DNA of 64,000 nt. Origin: GCA-003244245 sp050699435 (GTDB taxonomy: Bacteria > Actinomycetota > Actinomycetes > Mycobacteriales > Pseudonocardiaceae). Location of the stretch: assembly GCA_050699435.1 (NCBI GenBank), contig JBOHGM010000008.1:11103-75102 (forward strand), given 5' to 3'. The translations under genes were made by a program, and so were the position numbers. The notes under the pieces are model-generated. The model was not told the DNA's origin and did no database searches. It worked only from the letters and a program-made list of their open reading frames with translations. This document shows, one piece after another, positions 9,312 to 17,807 of this stretch; position 1 is the stretch's first letter; each line of letters begins with the position of its first letter.

Positions 9312-10027
9312 CTCCCGTTGCTCCTATCAATGGGCTGCTGGGGACCCAGCCCGATCCTGCTCAGCAGGGTGGCCGGGTCGCTGGCGAGTGCGGTGAGCTC
9401 GGCGATGGCTGAGCTGCGCGGCCCCTGCGCGAGATCGCCCGGCGTGCTCCGGCGGCGCAGCCGGCCGAGGACGTCCACGAGCTCACCCTCGATCTCGGAG
9501 GCACGGGAGCGCGAGGCCCACCCGGGATCCACCGACACCTGGAGCACCTGGCCGCGCTGCGCGGTGCCGCTGACGTGGCGGCCCGCGCTCTCGGCGGACA
9601 CCGGGCGGTCGATGACCTCCGCGGCCCGCCGGGTGAACTCCTCGAGGTCGGCCATCACCGCGTCGAGCAGGCGGCCGATGTCCTGCCGGGTCAGCGGCGT
9701 CGTGTCCCGGTGCTGCGCAGCGGGGGCGGGTGGCTGCTGCTCGATCTGGTCGAGCTGCGTCGCCATGGCCGCCACCGTCGCGGCGTTGGCCGCGGCCAGC
9801 ACGCCGGCCCCCAGCGCGCGGGGGTCGACGGCCTGCTTCCAGCCGGTGGCCAGGCGGACCGACACGACCGCTCCCGTCAGGGTGACCTGAACGGTCACGA
9901 CGCGATCGGCGTCCTGCCCGGACACGGTCTCCTCCGGCTCGGCGGGCTGCCTGGCCGGTCGTCGACCGGAGATCTCCTCGTACTCCTCGTCGTCGAGGCC
10001 CTCGAAACCCCATCTGCGGTCGCCCAT
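9308..10027 (-). CDS. YbaB/EbfC-like protein of the ESX cassette
   Basis: A 239-residue protein with an acidic N-terminus (FEGLDDEEYEEISG). It has a beta-sheet core near residues 42-70 (VVTVQVTLTGAVVSVRLATGWKQ is the recognisable YbaB-type strand pair), an Ala/Gln/Pro-rich linker, and a second similar segment near 155-175 (GTAQRGQVLQVSVDPGW). YbaB-like proteins are common next to WXG100/EspC genes in actinobacteria, though their role there is unclear. This is the first gene of the four-gene operon; the following start overlaps its stop. Confidence 0.75.
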   Translation of the reverse strand: MGDRRWGFEGLDDEEYEEISGRRPARQPAEPEETVSGQDADRVVTVQVTLTGAVVSVRLATGWKQAVDPRALGAGVLAAANAATVAAMATQLDQIEQQPPAPAAQHRDTTPLTRQDIGRLLDAVMADLEEFTRRAAEVIDRPVSAESAGRHVSGTAQRGQVLQVSVDPGWASRSRASEIEGELVDVLGRLRRRSTPGDLAQGPRSSAIAELTALASDPATLLSRIGLGPQQPIDRSNGR

Positions 10028-10205
10028 GTGAGTCCCCTCGGTCGCGGCTCGTGCTGTTCTGACGCCGCACCGGGCCGCTCAGTTCCCCCGTGCCTCGGTT
10101 CCCCCGTGCGCGGAAATCCCCGCCGGCGTCAGGAGATGCGCAGCCTAGCGGACTCAGGTCGCCGTTGCTCCTTCGCGACGAGGGCCGGCATGTCGGCCTG
10201 GGGCA

Positions 10206-10227
10206 TCACCCGGATGGGCGATCCCGG
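10206..10227. repeat. 22-bp direct repeat, right copy (3' end of thioesterase gene)
   Basis: Identical to 7616-7637. On the minus strand it is the final six codons plus stop (R D R P S G, stop) of the thioesterase gene. Integration events often target gene 3' ends and regenerate the coding end, which is what this copy shows. Confidence 0.8.
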
Positions 10228-10646
10228 AGCAGGCAGGTCAGGCGGGCCGTGCAGATCCGGCGCCCTTGCTCGTCGCTGATGGCGATCTCGAATGTGGCCA
10301 CGGTTCGGCCACGGTGCAGCGGCGTGCATACCCCGGTGACCTCCCCCTCAATCGCTGCCCGATGGTGTGAGCAAGACAGCTCCACGCCCAGCGGGAACCG
10401 GTCCGGCATACTCCACAACGCGGCCGCAGTCGAACCGAGCGTCTCGGCCAGTACTGCGCTCGCCCCGCCGTGCAGCAGCCCGAACGGCTGTCGGTTGTGC
10501 GTCACCGGCATGGTTCCCACCATTCGCTCCGGGTTCCACTCGGTGATCTTGATACCCATCCGCTCGGTGAGCTGCTCGCCCGCCCAGCGATCGAACAGCT
10601 CTGCGGTGGCCTGGTCGGCTGCGGGCGGGATGGCGGACGTCGTCAC
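10206..10646 (-). CDS. PaaI-type hotdog-fold thioesterase
   Basis: A 146-residue single hotdog-domain acyl-CoA thioesterase of the PaaI/YbgC-like group. It shows the family's central helix region FGLLHGGASAVLAETLGS with the HGG motif, and the later LGVELSCSHHRAAIEGEVTG strand. The GTG at 10644-10646 is preceded by GGGAGG at 8-10 nt; the longer upstream reading passes through a repeat array. It is divergent from polA. Its last codons are the 22-bp sequence duplicated on the far side of the ESX cassette. The substrate is not predictable. Confidence 0.85.
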   Translation of the reverse strand: MTTSAIPPAADQATAELFDRWAGEQLTERMGIKITEWNPERMVGTMPVTHNRQPFGLLHGGASAVLAETLGSTAAALWSMPDRFPLGVELSCSHHRAAIEGEVTGVCTPLHRGRTVATFEIAISDEQGRRICTARLTCLLRDRPSG

Positions 10647-10666
10647 GCAGAACCTCCCTGGATACC

Positions 10667-10713
10667 GGCAACGGACCCGGCGACGGACCGGCGACGGACC
10701 CGGCAACGGACCC
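10667..10713. repeat. Four tandem copies of a 12-bp unit upstream of polA
   Basis: GGCRACGGACCC occurs four times in succession (the second copy one base short), filling the divergent gap between the thioesterase and polA. It lies just upstream of the polA -10 element and could be a protein-binding array or simple slippage product. Confidence 0.75.
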
Positions 10714-10743
10714 ACTGTAGGCAGGAGTGTCGGTGACCCGGCC

Positions 10744-10749
10744 TAGACT
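10744..10749 (+). promoter_or_regulatory. Putative -10 element of polA (TAGACT)
   Basis: TAGACT ends 8 nt before the polA GTG and no Shine-Dalgarno sequence is present, so the transcript is probably leaderless. Based on consensus and spacing. Confidence 0.45.
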
Positions 10750-10757
10750 CGCGGGCC

Positions 10758-13457
10758 GTGACGGTCTCCACCCCACCGCGGCTGCTCCTGCTCGACGGTC
10801 ACTCGCTGGCCTACCGGGCGTTCTTCGCGCTGCCCGCGGAGAACTTCCGCACCACAACGGGGCAGACCACCAACGCGGTGTACGGGTTCACCTCGATGCT
10901 GATCAACCTGCTCCGCGACGAGCAGCCCACCCACGTCGCCGCGGCGTTCGACATCTCCCGCAAGACTTTCCGGGCGGAGACCTACGCGCCCTACAAGGCC
11001 AACCGCACCACCACGCCGGACGAGTTCCGCGGCCAGGTCTCGCTCATCCAGGATGTGCTGGGCACCCTCGGGATCCCGGTGCTCACCAAGGAGAACTACG
11101 AGGCCGACGACCTCATCGCGACCCTGGTGACCCGGGCCGAGCCGGCCGGCTTTCAGGTGCTGGTCTGTACCGGGGACCGGGACGCGCTGCAGCTGGTCAG
11201 CGATCGGGTGACCGTGCTCTACCCGCGTAAAGGCGTCTCGGAGCTGACCCGGTTCACCCCTGCGGAGGTCGCCGCGCGCTACGGCCTGACCCCGCAGCAG
11301 TACCCGGACTACGCGGCGCTGCGTGGCGATCCCTCGGACAACCTGCCGGGCATTCCCGGCGTGGGGGAGAAGACCGCGGCGAAATGGGTGCGTGAGTTCG
11401 GGTCGCTGGACTCCTTGGTCGACCGGGTGGCCGAGGTGAAGGGCAAGGCCGGTGACGCGCTGCGCGCACACCTCGCATCGGTATCACTCAATCGCCAGCT
11501 CACCGAGTTGGTCCGGAACGTCGACATGCCCGATCAGCCCGGCGATCTGGTGCTGAAACCATGGGACCGCGATGCGGTGCACCGGCTGTTCGACGAGCTG
11601 GAGTTCCGGGTGCTCCGGGACCGGCTGTTCGCCACCCTCAGCGCGCCGGAGCCGGAAGCCGAAGACGGCTTCGAGGTCCGCGGCGCCGCGATCGAGCCGG
11701 GCGAGCTGGCCGCCTGGCTGGACGCGCACGGCCGGGACGGGCGCCGGGTAGGGCTCGCGTTCCGGGCCAGCTGGGCGCGCGGTGCGGGCGACCTGGAAAG
11801 CCTCGCGCTGGCCGCCCCTGACGGCGAGGGCGGCTACCTCGACCCGACGACGTTGACCCCCGATGACGAGCTGGCCCTGGTCCAGTGGCTGGCCGACTCG
11901 GCCGCACCCAAGGCCGCGCACGATGCGAAGCCGCTGCTGCACGCGCTGCGCGCGCGCGGGATCGCGCTGGCCGGCCTGACCAGTGACACCGCGCTGGCGG
12001 CCTACCTGGTCCGTCCGGGGCAGCGGTCTTTCGACCTGGCCGATCTGGTGCTGCGCTACCTGCGCAGGGAGCTGCGGGCGGAGTCCGGCGACAGCGCCCA
12101 GCCAAGCCTGTTCGAGGGTGCGGACGCCGCTGCCCGCGCCACCGACGAGATCTTGCGGGCCAGAGCGGTGGCCGAGCTGGCCGATGCCCTGGACGCCGAG
12201 CTGGACCGGATCGAGGGCCGCTCGCTGCTCACCGACCTGGAGCTGCCACTGCTGGGCGTGCTCGCGGAGCTGGAGGCAGCCGGTATCGCCGTCGACGGCG
12301 ACGTGCTGGCCGGGCTGGATGCCGGGTTCTGCGCCGCGGTCAAGCAGGCCGAGCAGGACTGTTATTCGGTGATCGGCAGGGAGATCAACCTGGGGTCACC
12401 CAAGCAGCTGCAGGTGGTGCTCTTCGATGAGTTGGGCATGCCGAAGACCAAGCGCACCAAGACCGGCTATACGACGGACGCCGACGCGCTGCAGACGCTC
12501 TACGAATCGACCGCGCACCCGTTCCTGGCGCACCTGCTGACGCACCGGGACGCGACCCGGCTCAAGACTACGGTGGACGGGCTGCTCAAGGCGGTGGCCG
12601 ACGACGGGCGGATCCACACCACGTACAACCAGACCATCGCCGCGACCGGGCGGCTGTCTTCCACCGAACCGAATCTGCAGAACATCCCGATCCGCACGGA
12701 ATCCGGTCGACGGATCCGGCAGGCGTTCGTGGTGGGCCCGGCTACTGGTGACGTTGCTTGGCGGGAGCTGATGACCGCCGACTACAGCCAGATCGAGATG
12801 CGGATCATGGCGCACCTGTCCGAGGATGCCGCCCTGATCGAGGCGTTCACCTCCGGGTACGACTTTCACGCCGCCACCGCGGGCCGGGTGTTCGGGGTGG
12901 ACGCGGCGGCGGTCAGCGGCGAGCAGCGCGCCAAGATCAAGGCGATGAACTACGGCCTGGCTTACGGACTGTCCGCCTTCGGGCTCGCCGCGCAGCTGCG
13001 GATCTCCACCGAGGAGGCCCGTGGGTTGATGGACGAGTACTTCGCAGGCTTCGGTGGGGTTCGGGACTATCTGCATTCGGTGGTGGAGCGAGCCCGGATG
13101 GACGGCTACACCGCCACCATCCTGGGCCGTCGCCGTTACCTGCCCGACCTGGTCAGCGACAACCGGCAGCGTCGTGAGATGGCCGAGCGGATGGCGTTGA
13201 ACGCACCGATCCAGGGCAGCGCCGCGGACATCATCAAGGTCGCGATGCTGGGGGTGGCTCGGGCGCTGCGCACCGAGGGGCTGCGGTCCCGGATGCTGCT
13301 TCACGTGCACGATGAGCTGGTGCTCGAAGTCGCCGATGGTGAGCGGGCGGCAGTGGAGGTGCTGGTGCGCCGCGAGATGGGGTCGGCGTACACGCTGGAC
13401 GTCCCACTCGTGGTGTCCGTCGGCTCCGGACGGTCCTGGGATGAAGCAGCGCACTAG
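10758..13457 (+). CDS. polA: DNA polymerase I
   Basis: Family A polymerase of 899 residues for repair and Okazaki fragment maturation. Residues 1-300 are the 5'-nuclease (LLLDGHSLAYRAFFALP, YEADDLIATL, CTGDRDALQLV, GDPSDNLPGIPGVGEKTA). About 310-490 is a degenerate 3'-5' exonuclease-like domain without the usual catalytic acidic residues, normal for actinobacterial PolA. The polymerase domain carries motif A TADYSQIEMR, motif B (RAKIKAMNYGLAYG) and motif C HVHDELVLEV. The GTG start at 10758 fits a leaderless mRNA. It converges on the GNAT gene with only 8 bp between the stops. Confidence 0.97.
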   Translation: MTVSTPPRLLLLDGHSLAYRAFFALPAENFRTTTGQTTNAVYGFTSMLINLLRDEQPTHVAAAFDISRKTFRAETYAPYKANRTTTPDEFRGQVSLIQDVLGTLGIPVLTKENYEADDLIATLVTRAEPAGFQVLVCTGDRDALQLVSDRVTVLYPRKGVSELTRFTPAEVAARYGLTPQQYPDYAALRGDPSDNLPGIPGVGEKTAAKWVREFGSLDSLVDRVAEVKGKAGDALRAHLASVSLNRQLTELVRNVDMPDQPGDLVLKPWDRDAVHRLFDELEFRVLRDRLFATLSAPEPEAEDGFEVRGAAIEPGELAAWLDAHGRDGRRVGLAFRASWARGAGDLESLALAAPDGEGGYLDPTTLTPDDELALVQWLADSAAPKAAHDAKPLLHALRARGIALAGLTSDTALAAYLVRPGQRSFDLADLVLRYLRRELRAESGDSAQPSLFEGADAAARATDEILRARAVAELADALDAELDRIEGRSLLTDLELPLLGVLAELEAAGIAVDGDVLAGLDAGFCAAVKQAEQDCYSVIGREINLGSPKQLQVVLFDELGMPKTKRTKTGYTTDADALQTLYESTAHPFLAHLLTHRDATRLKTTVDGLLKAVADDGRIHTTYNQTIAATGRLSSTEPNLQNIPIRTESGRRIRQAFVVGPATGDVAWRELMTADYSQIEMRIMAHLSEDAALIEAFTSGYDFHAATAGRVFGVDAAAVSGEQRAKIKAMNYGLAYGLSAFGLAAQLRISTEEARGLMDEYFAGFGGVRDYLHSVVERARMDGYTATILGRRRYLPDLVSDNRQRREMAERMALNAPIQGSAADIIKVAMLGVARALRTEGLRSRMLLHVHDELVLEVADGERAAVEVLVRREMGSAYTLDVPLVVSVGSGRSWDEAAH

Positions 13458-13465
13458 TACCAGGA

Positions 13466-14410
13466 TCAGCGTAACGCGCTGGCCGGGCGGGTTTCCCAGA
13501 TCGTCCACAACGGACGGTAGCCCTGCCGGGGCCAGAAGACCGAGGAGAGCGGATTGGGTGGGTTGTAGTAAAGGTAGGACCCGACCGTTCCTGCCGCTGC
13601 GAAGGCGGCGTGCGCGTGGTCAGCCAGCGCCCGCCCTACCCCGTGGCCGCGGGCGCCGGGCAGCACCGAGGCGCAGTTGATGTAGCCCCACCGTCCGGAT
13701 GGTAGCCGAGTCGCGGTCCAGGTACCGGGGGTCGCGTCGGTGTAGCCGCATTCAATGAGCCCGACGGTGACGCCGGCCAGCACCGCGACCCAGATCGGTT
13801 CGTGGCCGGAGAGCCTGGCCTGCAGCAGGGTCCGCTTGAGCACGTCGGCCCCCTCCCGGTGCACCGCGCCGCCCAGCATCGCGGAGTAGGACTGCTCGAG
13901 GGTCGCCAGTCGCAGGCAGTCCTCGAGGTCGGCTGGTTCGGCCGGGCGGATCTCCAGCCCGGAGGCGCCGAGCAGCACCGGGGAGGTCGGCGGGGACCGG
14001 ACCGCGATCACCGACAGGGGTACGAAACCATGGTCCAGCAACGCCCGACCAGCCTCGATATCCCGGCTGGGCCAGCTGACCACACAGGCCGAGTCGGTGG
14101 CAGGCAGGTCGAGCCGCGGCAACCGGGCCTGCCAGGCGGCGAGCAGCGCGTGCATGCCGGCCAGCCCGGTACCGCCGAGCACCGGGACCAGTTCACTGAC
14201 ATCCGCTGCCGACCACATCCGAGCCAGCGACCCGGGGGGATGGGTGAACCGGAGCAGCACCCCGGCGATCTTCTCGTCGTCGGCCTCGTTCTCGACGGCG
14301 CCGGTCAGCACATCACCCTCGGGCACCCCCACCCAGGGCGGCAACAGCGGGTCCAGCGCCTGCAACCGCCGGGACTGCTCCGCGAGCAGGCGCTCCGCGA
14401 GGTTGCTCAC
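13466..14410 (-). CDS. GNAT-family N-acetyltransferase
   Basis: A 314-residue protein with an N-terminal half of unknown fold and a C-terminal GNAT domain (about residues 170-310). The acetyl-CoA-binding signature is GARGHGVGRALADHAHAAF, and the fold's closing strand includes VGSYLYYNPPNPLSSVFW. The start is the GTG at 14408-14410, which overlaps the methyltransferase stop in a GTGA arrangement. The two are an operon and possibly act on the same unknown substrate. The target amine is not predictable. Confidence 0.85.
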   Translation of the reverse strand: MSNLAERLLAEQSRRLQALDPLLPPWVGVPEGDVLTGAVENEADDEKIAGVLLRFTHPPGSLARMWSAADVSELVPVLGGTGLAGMHALLAAWQARLPRLDLPATDSACVVSWPSRDIEAGRALLDHGFVPLSVIAVRSPPTSPVLLGASGLEIRPAEPADLEDCLRLATLEQSYSAMLGGAVHREGADVLKRTLLQARLSGHEPIWVAVLAGVTVGLIECGYTDATPGTWTATRLPSGRWGYINCASVLPGARGHGVGRALADHAHAAFAAAGTVGSYLYYNPPNPLSSVFWPRQGYRPLWTIWETRPASALR

Positions 14411-15297
14411 GGCGCGGCATTCATCGGAGGGCGCGCGTCGCGCCGGCAGCAGAAGATCGCGGTCCCGGGGAACAGCGCTCCACGCAGCGGGCTCCACTGC
14501 CCCCACTCCCGCTGCAGACCGGCCGGCCACTCCGGCTCCACCAGGTCCTCCAGCAGCAGTCCCGCTGCGACGATCTCCCGGACCCGGTCGCCCAACGTCC
14601 GGTGGTGCTCCACGTACGTGGGCGCCCCGCGGGCGTCGACCTCGACGTAGGGGGTCCGGTCGAAGTAGGACTGCGTCACCGTCAAACCGATCTCGCCGGG
14701 ATCGTCGGGGAAGATCCAGCGCATCGGGTGGGCCACCGCGAAGACCCACCGGCCGCCGGGGCGCAGCACTCGGGCGACCTCCCGCATCACCGCGGCGGAG
14801 TCCGCGACGAACGGCACCGCGCCGAACGCCGAACAGGCCAGGTCGAAGCTGGCGTCGGCGAACGGCAACCGGCCCGCGTCGGCCTGCACCAGGGGCACAG
14901 TGAGGCCGGTGTCGCGCGCCGCACGCACCGCGTGCCGCAGCATCCCGGCGGAGACGTCCAGACCGACGACACACCCACCCTGGGTGGCCAGCCAGCGGGA
15001 ACACGGTGCGGAGCCGCAGCCGACCTCGAGCACCCGGCGGCCCGAGAGCTCGCCGAGCAGTCCGGCTTCGGGCTCGCGCAACCCCTCCGGACACCACACG
15101 AAGTCCGCGAGACCCAGAAAGTCGCCATGGGCGGCGAGGTAGCTCTCGGCGTCGGCGTCCCACCAGCGACGGTTGGCAGCCACCGATTCAGCGGTACCGA
15201 CCGAACGCTTCCTGACGCCTGCGGTGCCCAGCAGCGCCTCGGCGCGCCCGTGAGCGGTCGCCTCGTCGTCGTGCTCCGGTTGCGGCGCGCCCGTCAC
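14407..15297 (-). CDS. Class I SAM-dependent methyltransferase
   Basis: A 296-residue methyltransferase. Motif I is VLEVGCGSAPCSRWL, motif II region VVGLDVSAGML, the acidic post-motif is VQADAGRLPFADASFD, and motif III is VLRPGGRWVFAVAHPM. The family commonly sits next to polA in actinobacteria and is of unassigned substrate. The GTG at 15295-15297 follows a GGGAG sequence at about 10 nt. The downstream GNAT start overlaps its stop. Confidence 0.87.
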   Translation of the reverse strand: MTGAPQPEHDDEATAHGRAEALLGTAGVRKRSVGTAESVAANRRWWDADAESYLAAHGDFLGLADFVWCPEGLREPEAGLLGELSGRRVLEVGCGSAPCSRWLATQGGCVVGLDVSAGMLRHAVRAARDTGLTVPLVQADAGRLPFADASFDLACSAFGAVPFVADSAAVMREVARVLRPGGRWVFAVAHPMRWIFPDDPGEIGLTVTQSYFDRTPYVEVDARGAPTYVEHHRTLGDRVREIVAAGLLLEDLVEPEWPAGLQREWGQWSPLRGALFPGTAIFCCRRDARPPMNAAP

Positions 15298-15643
15298 CGG
15301 GGCAGTCTCCCAGATGGCGCGCCCGGATCCGGGGGTTGGGTTTGCCGCCTGAGCATCCGCCTGAGTACGATCGACTTGCGCTTTGATTCGCGCTGCCCGG
15401 GTGCCGCCCGTTCAGCACGTCGCATCCCGGCCATCGCGCACCGGCTGGTGCAGGGGTCTGCAGGCGGGTTCCGCTGGTAGAGCTTAGGCCGGTGGCTGTG
15501 GCGAGGGGCGAGGCGAGGAGGATCCGCCGCAGCGGGAACGACCAGCGCACCGCGACAACAGCATTACACCCGTGACAACATCACACCGACAACATCACAC
15601 CCCTGGCCACCGACGACCCTAATCCTCCGGAGCACCCCACCGC
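15298..15643. other. Divergent intergenic region and rpsA leader
   Basis: This 346-base gap must hold the promoters of the methyltransferase operon (-) and rpsA (+). The last 75 bases before rpsA contain a 14-base direct repeat (GACAACATCACACC-like, about 15574-15601), low in G on the + strand and unlike the rest. A CGGAG at 15626-15630 is a rather distant ribosome binding site for rpsA. No ORF here looks coding. Confidence 0.5.
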
Positions 15644-17125
15644 ATGACCACTGACACCACCGCCGCCCCGACCACGCAACAGGTCGCGATCAACGACGTC
15701 GGGACGGAGGAGGACTTCCTCGCCGCCATCGACCAGACCATCAAGTACTTCAACGATGGTGACATCGTAGAGGGCACCATCGTCAAGGTCGACCGCGACG
15801 AGGTGCTGCTCGACATCGGCTACAAGACCGAGGGTGTCATCCCCTCGCGCGAGCTGTCCATCAAGCATGACGTTGACCCCGCGGAGGTCGTCGAGGTCGG
15901 TGATGCGGTCGAGGCCCTCGTTCTTCAGAAGGAGGACAAGGAAGGCCGGCTGATCCTCTCCAAGAAGCGTGCCCAGTACGAGCGCGCCTGGGGCAACATC
16001 GAGGCCCTCAAGGAGAATGAGGAGCCGGTGCGGGGCACGGTCATCGAGGTCGTCAAGGGTGGCCTGATCCTCGACATCGGGCTGCGCGGCTTCCTGCCTG
16101 CCTCCCTGGTCGAGATGCGGCGGGTCCGAGACCTGCAGCCCTACGTCGGCCGCGAGCTCGAGGCGAAGATCATCGAGCTGGACAAGAACCGCAACAACGT
16201 GGTGCTCTCCCGGCGCGCCTGGCTGGAGCAGACCCAGTCCGAGGTACGCAGCGAGTTCCTCAACCAGCTGGCCAAGGGTCAGGTCCGCAAGGGCCAGGTC
16301 TCCTCGATCGTCAACTTCGGCGCCTTCGTCGACCTCGGTGGGGTGGACGGCCTGGTGCACGTCTCCGAGCTGTCCTGGAAGCACATCGACCACCCCAGTG
16401 AGGTCGTCGAGGTCGGCCAGGAGGTCACCGTCGAGGTGCTCGACGTCGACCTGGACCGCGAGCGCGTCTCGCTGTCGCTCAAGGCCACCCAGGAAGACCC
16501 GTGGCGGCAGTTCGCCCGGACCCACCAGATCGGCCAGATCGTACCGGGCAAAACCACCAAACTGGTGCCCTTCGGTGCGTTCGTCCGGGTCGAGGAGGGC
16601 ATCGAGGGCCTGGTGCACATCTCGGAGCTGGCCGAGCGGCACGTGGAGATCCCCGAGCAGGTCGTGCAGGTCGGCGACGACGTGATGGTCAAGGTCATCG
16701 ACATCGATCTGGACCGTCGCCGGATCTCGCTGTCGCTCAAGCAGGCCAACGAGGGTCTGTCGCCGGAGATGGAGTTCGACCCCACGCAGTACGGCATGAC
16801 CGCCGAGTACGACGCGGAGGGCAACTACATCTACCCCGAGGGATTCGACCCCGAGACCAACGACTGGCTCGAGGGCTACGACAAGCAGCGCGAGGAGTGG
16901 GAGCGCTCCTATGCGGATGCGCAGATCCGCTTCGAGCAGCACCGCAAGCAGGTCACCAAGGCCGTCGAGGCCGAGTCGGCGGAAGCCGCCGGGGACCAGC
17001 AGAACTACTCCTCGGCAACCACCGAGGCACCCGCCAGCAGCAGCACTAGTAGTAGTAGCGGGGGATCGCTGGCCAGCGACGAGCAGTTGGCGGCGCTGCG
17101 GGAGAAGCTCTCCGGAGGCGTCTAA
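15644..17125 (+). CDS. rpsA: 30S ribosomal protein S1
   Basis: A 493-residue S1 protein with four S1 OB-fold repeats: about residues 36-105, 123-188, 209-277 and 294-363. Repeats 3 and 4 carry the full motif (VNFGAFVDLGGVDGLVHVSE; VPFGAFVRVEEGIEGLVHIS). The tail is acidic and then Ser/Thr-rich (ASSSTSSSSGGS), encoded by a short AGC/AGT run, and ends KLSGGV. Four repeats instead of six is normal for actinobacteria. S1 binds mRNA and supports initiation. rpsA followed by coaE matches M. tuberculosis order, here interrupted by a peptidoglycan-binding gene. Confidence 0.97.
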   Translation: MTTDTTAAPTTQQVAINDVGTEEDFLAAIDQTIKYFNDGDIVEGTIVKVDRDEVLLDIGYKTEGVIPSRELSIKHDVDPAEVVEVGDAVEALVLQKEDKEGRLILSKKRAQYERAWGNIEALKENEEPVRGTVIEVVKGGLILDIGLRGFLPASLVEMRRVRDLQPYVGRELEAKIIELDKNRNNVVLSRRAWLEQTQSEVRSEFLNQLAKGQVRKGQVSSIVNFGAFVDLGGVDGLVHVSELSWKHIDHPSEVVEVGQEVTVEVLDVDLDRERVSLSLKATQEDPWRQFARTHQIGQIVPGKTTKLVPFGAFVRVEEGIEGLVHISELAERHVEIPEQVVQVGDDVMVKVIDIDLDRRRISLSLKQANEGLSPEMEFDPTQYGMTAEYDAEGNYIYPEGFDPETNDWLEGYDKQREEWERSYADAQIRFEQHRKQVTKAVEAESAEAAGDQQNYSSATTEAPASSSTSSSSGGSLASDEQLAALREKLSGGV

Positions 17126-17140
17126 GCGCTGCTAGCGGTG

Positions 17141-17569
17141 CTAGTCCTCGGAATCGAGTGCGGCTGCGGTCGCGAGTTCCCGCCAGGTCTGCGGACCGAC
17201 GATGCCGTCCTGCTTCAGATCGTTGTCCGCTTGGAAACCCTTGACGGCGCTCTCTGTCTTGGGACCGAAGATGCCGTCGACGGCCACCGTAGGAACCACA
17301 ATCCGGCTCAGGATAACCTGTACCGCCTTGACGGCCTGGCCGCTGCTGCCCTCCTGGAGAGTGCGGATCAGACGCGACCAGGTCTGCGGACCGACGATTC
17401 CGTCCTGTTGCAGGTCGTTGTCCGCTTGGAAGCTCTTGACGGCGGCCTCCGTCTTGGGGCCGAAGATGCCGTCGACCGTCACCGTGATGCCTCGGTCGTC
17501 TAGCAGGTACTGCATCACGCGCACGGCAGCATTGCGATCGTCACGCCGAAGTATCGGGAACGTGCTCAT
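17141..17569 (-). CDS. Tandem peptidoglycan-binding (PG_binding_1) protein
   Basis: A 142-residue protein made almost entirely of two PG_binding_1 repeats (about residues 9-70 and 76-137). Each has the core VDGIFGPKTE..VK.FQADNDL followed by QDGIVGPQTW. The two copies are so similar in DNA and protein that a recent internal duplication is likely. No signal peptide or membrane segment is visible, which is odd for a wall-binding protein. It lacks any catalytic domain. It lies between rpsA and coaE, convergent with rpsA, and looks like an insertion into a conserved gene pair. Confidence 0.85.
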   Translation of the reverse strand: MSTFPILRRDDRNAAVRVMQYLLDDRGITVTVDGIFGPKTEAAVKSFQADNDLQQDGIVGPQTWSRLIRTLQEGSSGQAVKAVQVILSRIVVPTVAVDGIFGPKTESAVKGFQADNDLKQDGIVGPQTWRELATAAALDSED

Positions 17570-17610
17570 CGAGAGAACCGTCCTACTCTGTCGTTGTGGA
17601 CGCTCTGTTG

Positions 17611-17640
17611 TTGTCGACGGGGTCGTTGTCGACGGGGTCG
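17611..17640. repeat. 15-bp unit repeated twice upstream of the PG-binding gene
   Basis: TTGTCGACGGGGTCG occurs twice head to tail in the 238-bp divergent gap between the peptidoglycan-binding gene and coaE. Two SalI-like palindromes (GTCGAC) result. No function assigned. Confidence 0.6.
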
Positions 17641-17725
17641 TTCTGGCTGGGGTGCGCGATGCAAAGGGATGCTCGCATTTCGCAGCATGTGAAGTAGCTC
17701 ACAGTGACTCTTCGCTGTCAAGAGA

Positions 17726-17784
17726 TGATCACCTCACTGGGCCAGGGTCACGTTTGTTGATCACCTCACTGGGCCAGGGTCACG
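17726..17784. repeat. 27-bp direct repeat (32-bp period) upstream of coaE
   Basis: Two perfect 27-base copies (17726-17752 and 17758-17784), beginning TGATCACCTCACTGGG, are separated by five bases. The second ends 23 bp before the coaE start, in the -35 region of its likely promoter. A period of three helical turns puts both on the same face of the DNA, suggesting a tandem operator; this is inference. Confidence 0.8.
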
Positions 17785-17795
17785 GGTGTTGCTGT

Positions 17796-17801
17796 CACAA
17801 T
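17796..17801 (+). promoter_or_regulatory. Putative -10 element of coaE (CACAAT)
   Basis: CACAAT ends 6 nt before the coaE GTG, with no Shine-Dalgarno sequence, so coaE is probably leaderless. Confidence 0.35.
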
Positions 17802-17807
17802 CGCGTA

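Noticed and set aside
15581..16942. A 453-codon minus-strand frame opposite rpsA
   Set aside because: Antisense shadow of the S1 repeats; the Leu/Asp-rich periodicity merely mirrors the rpsA repeats.
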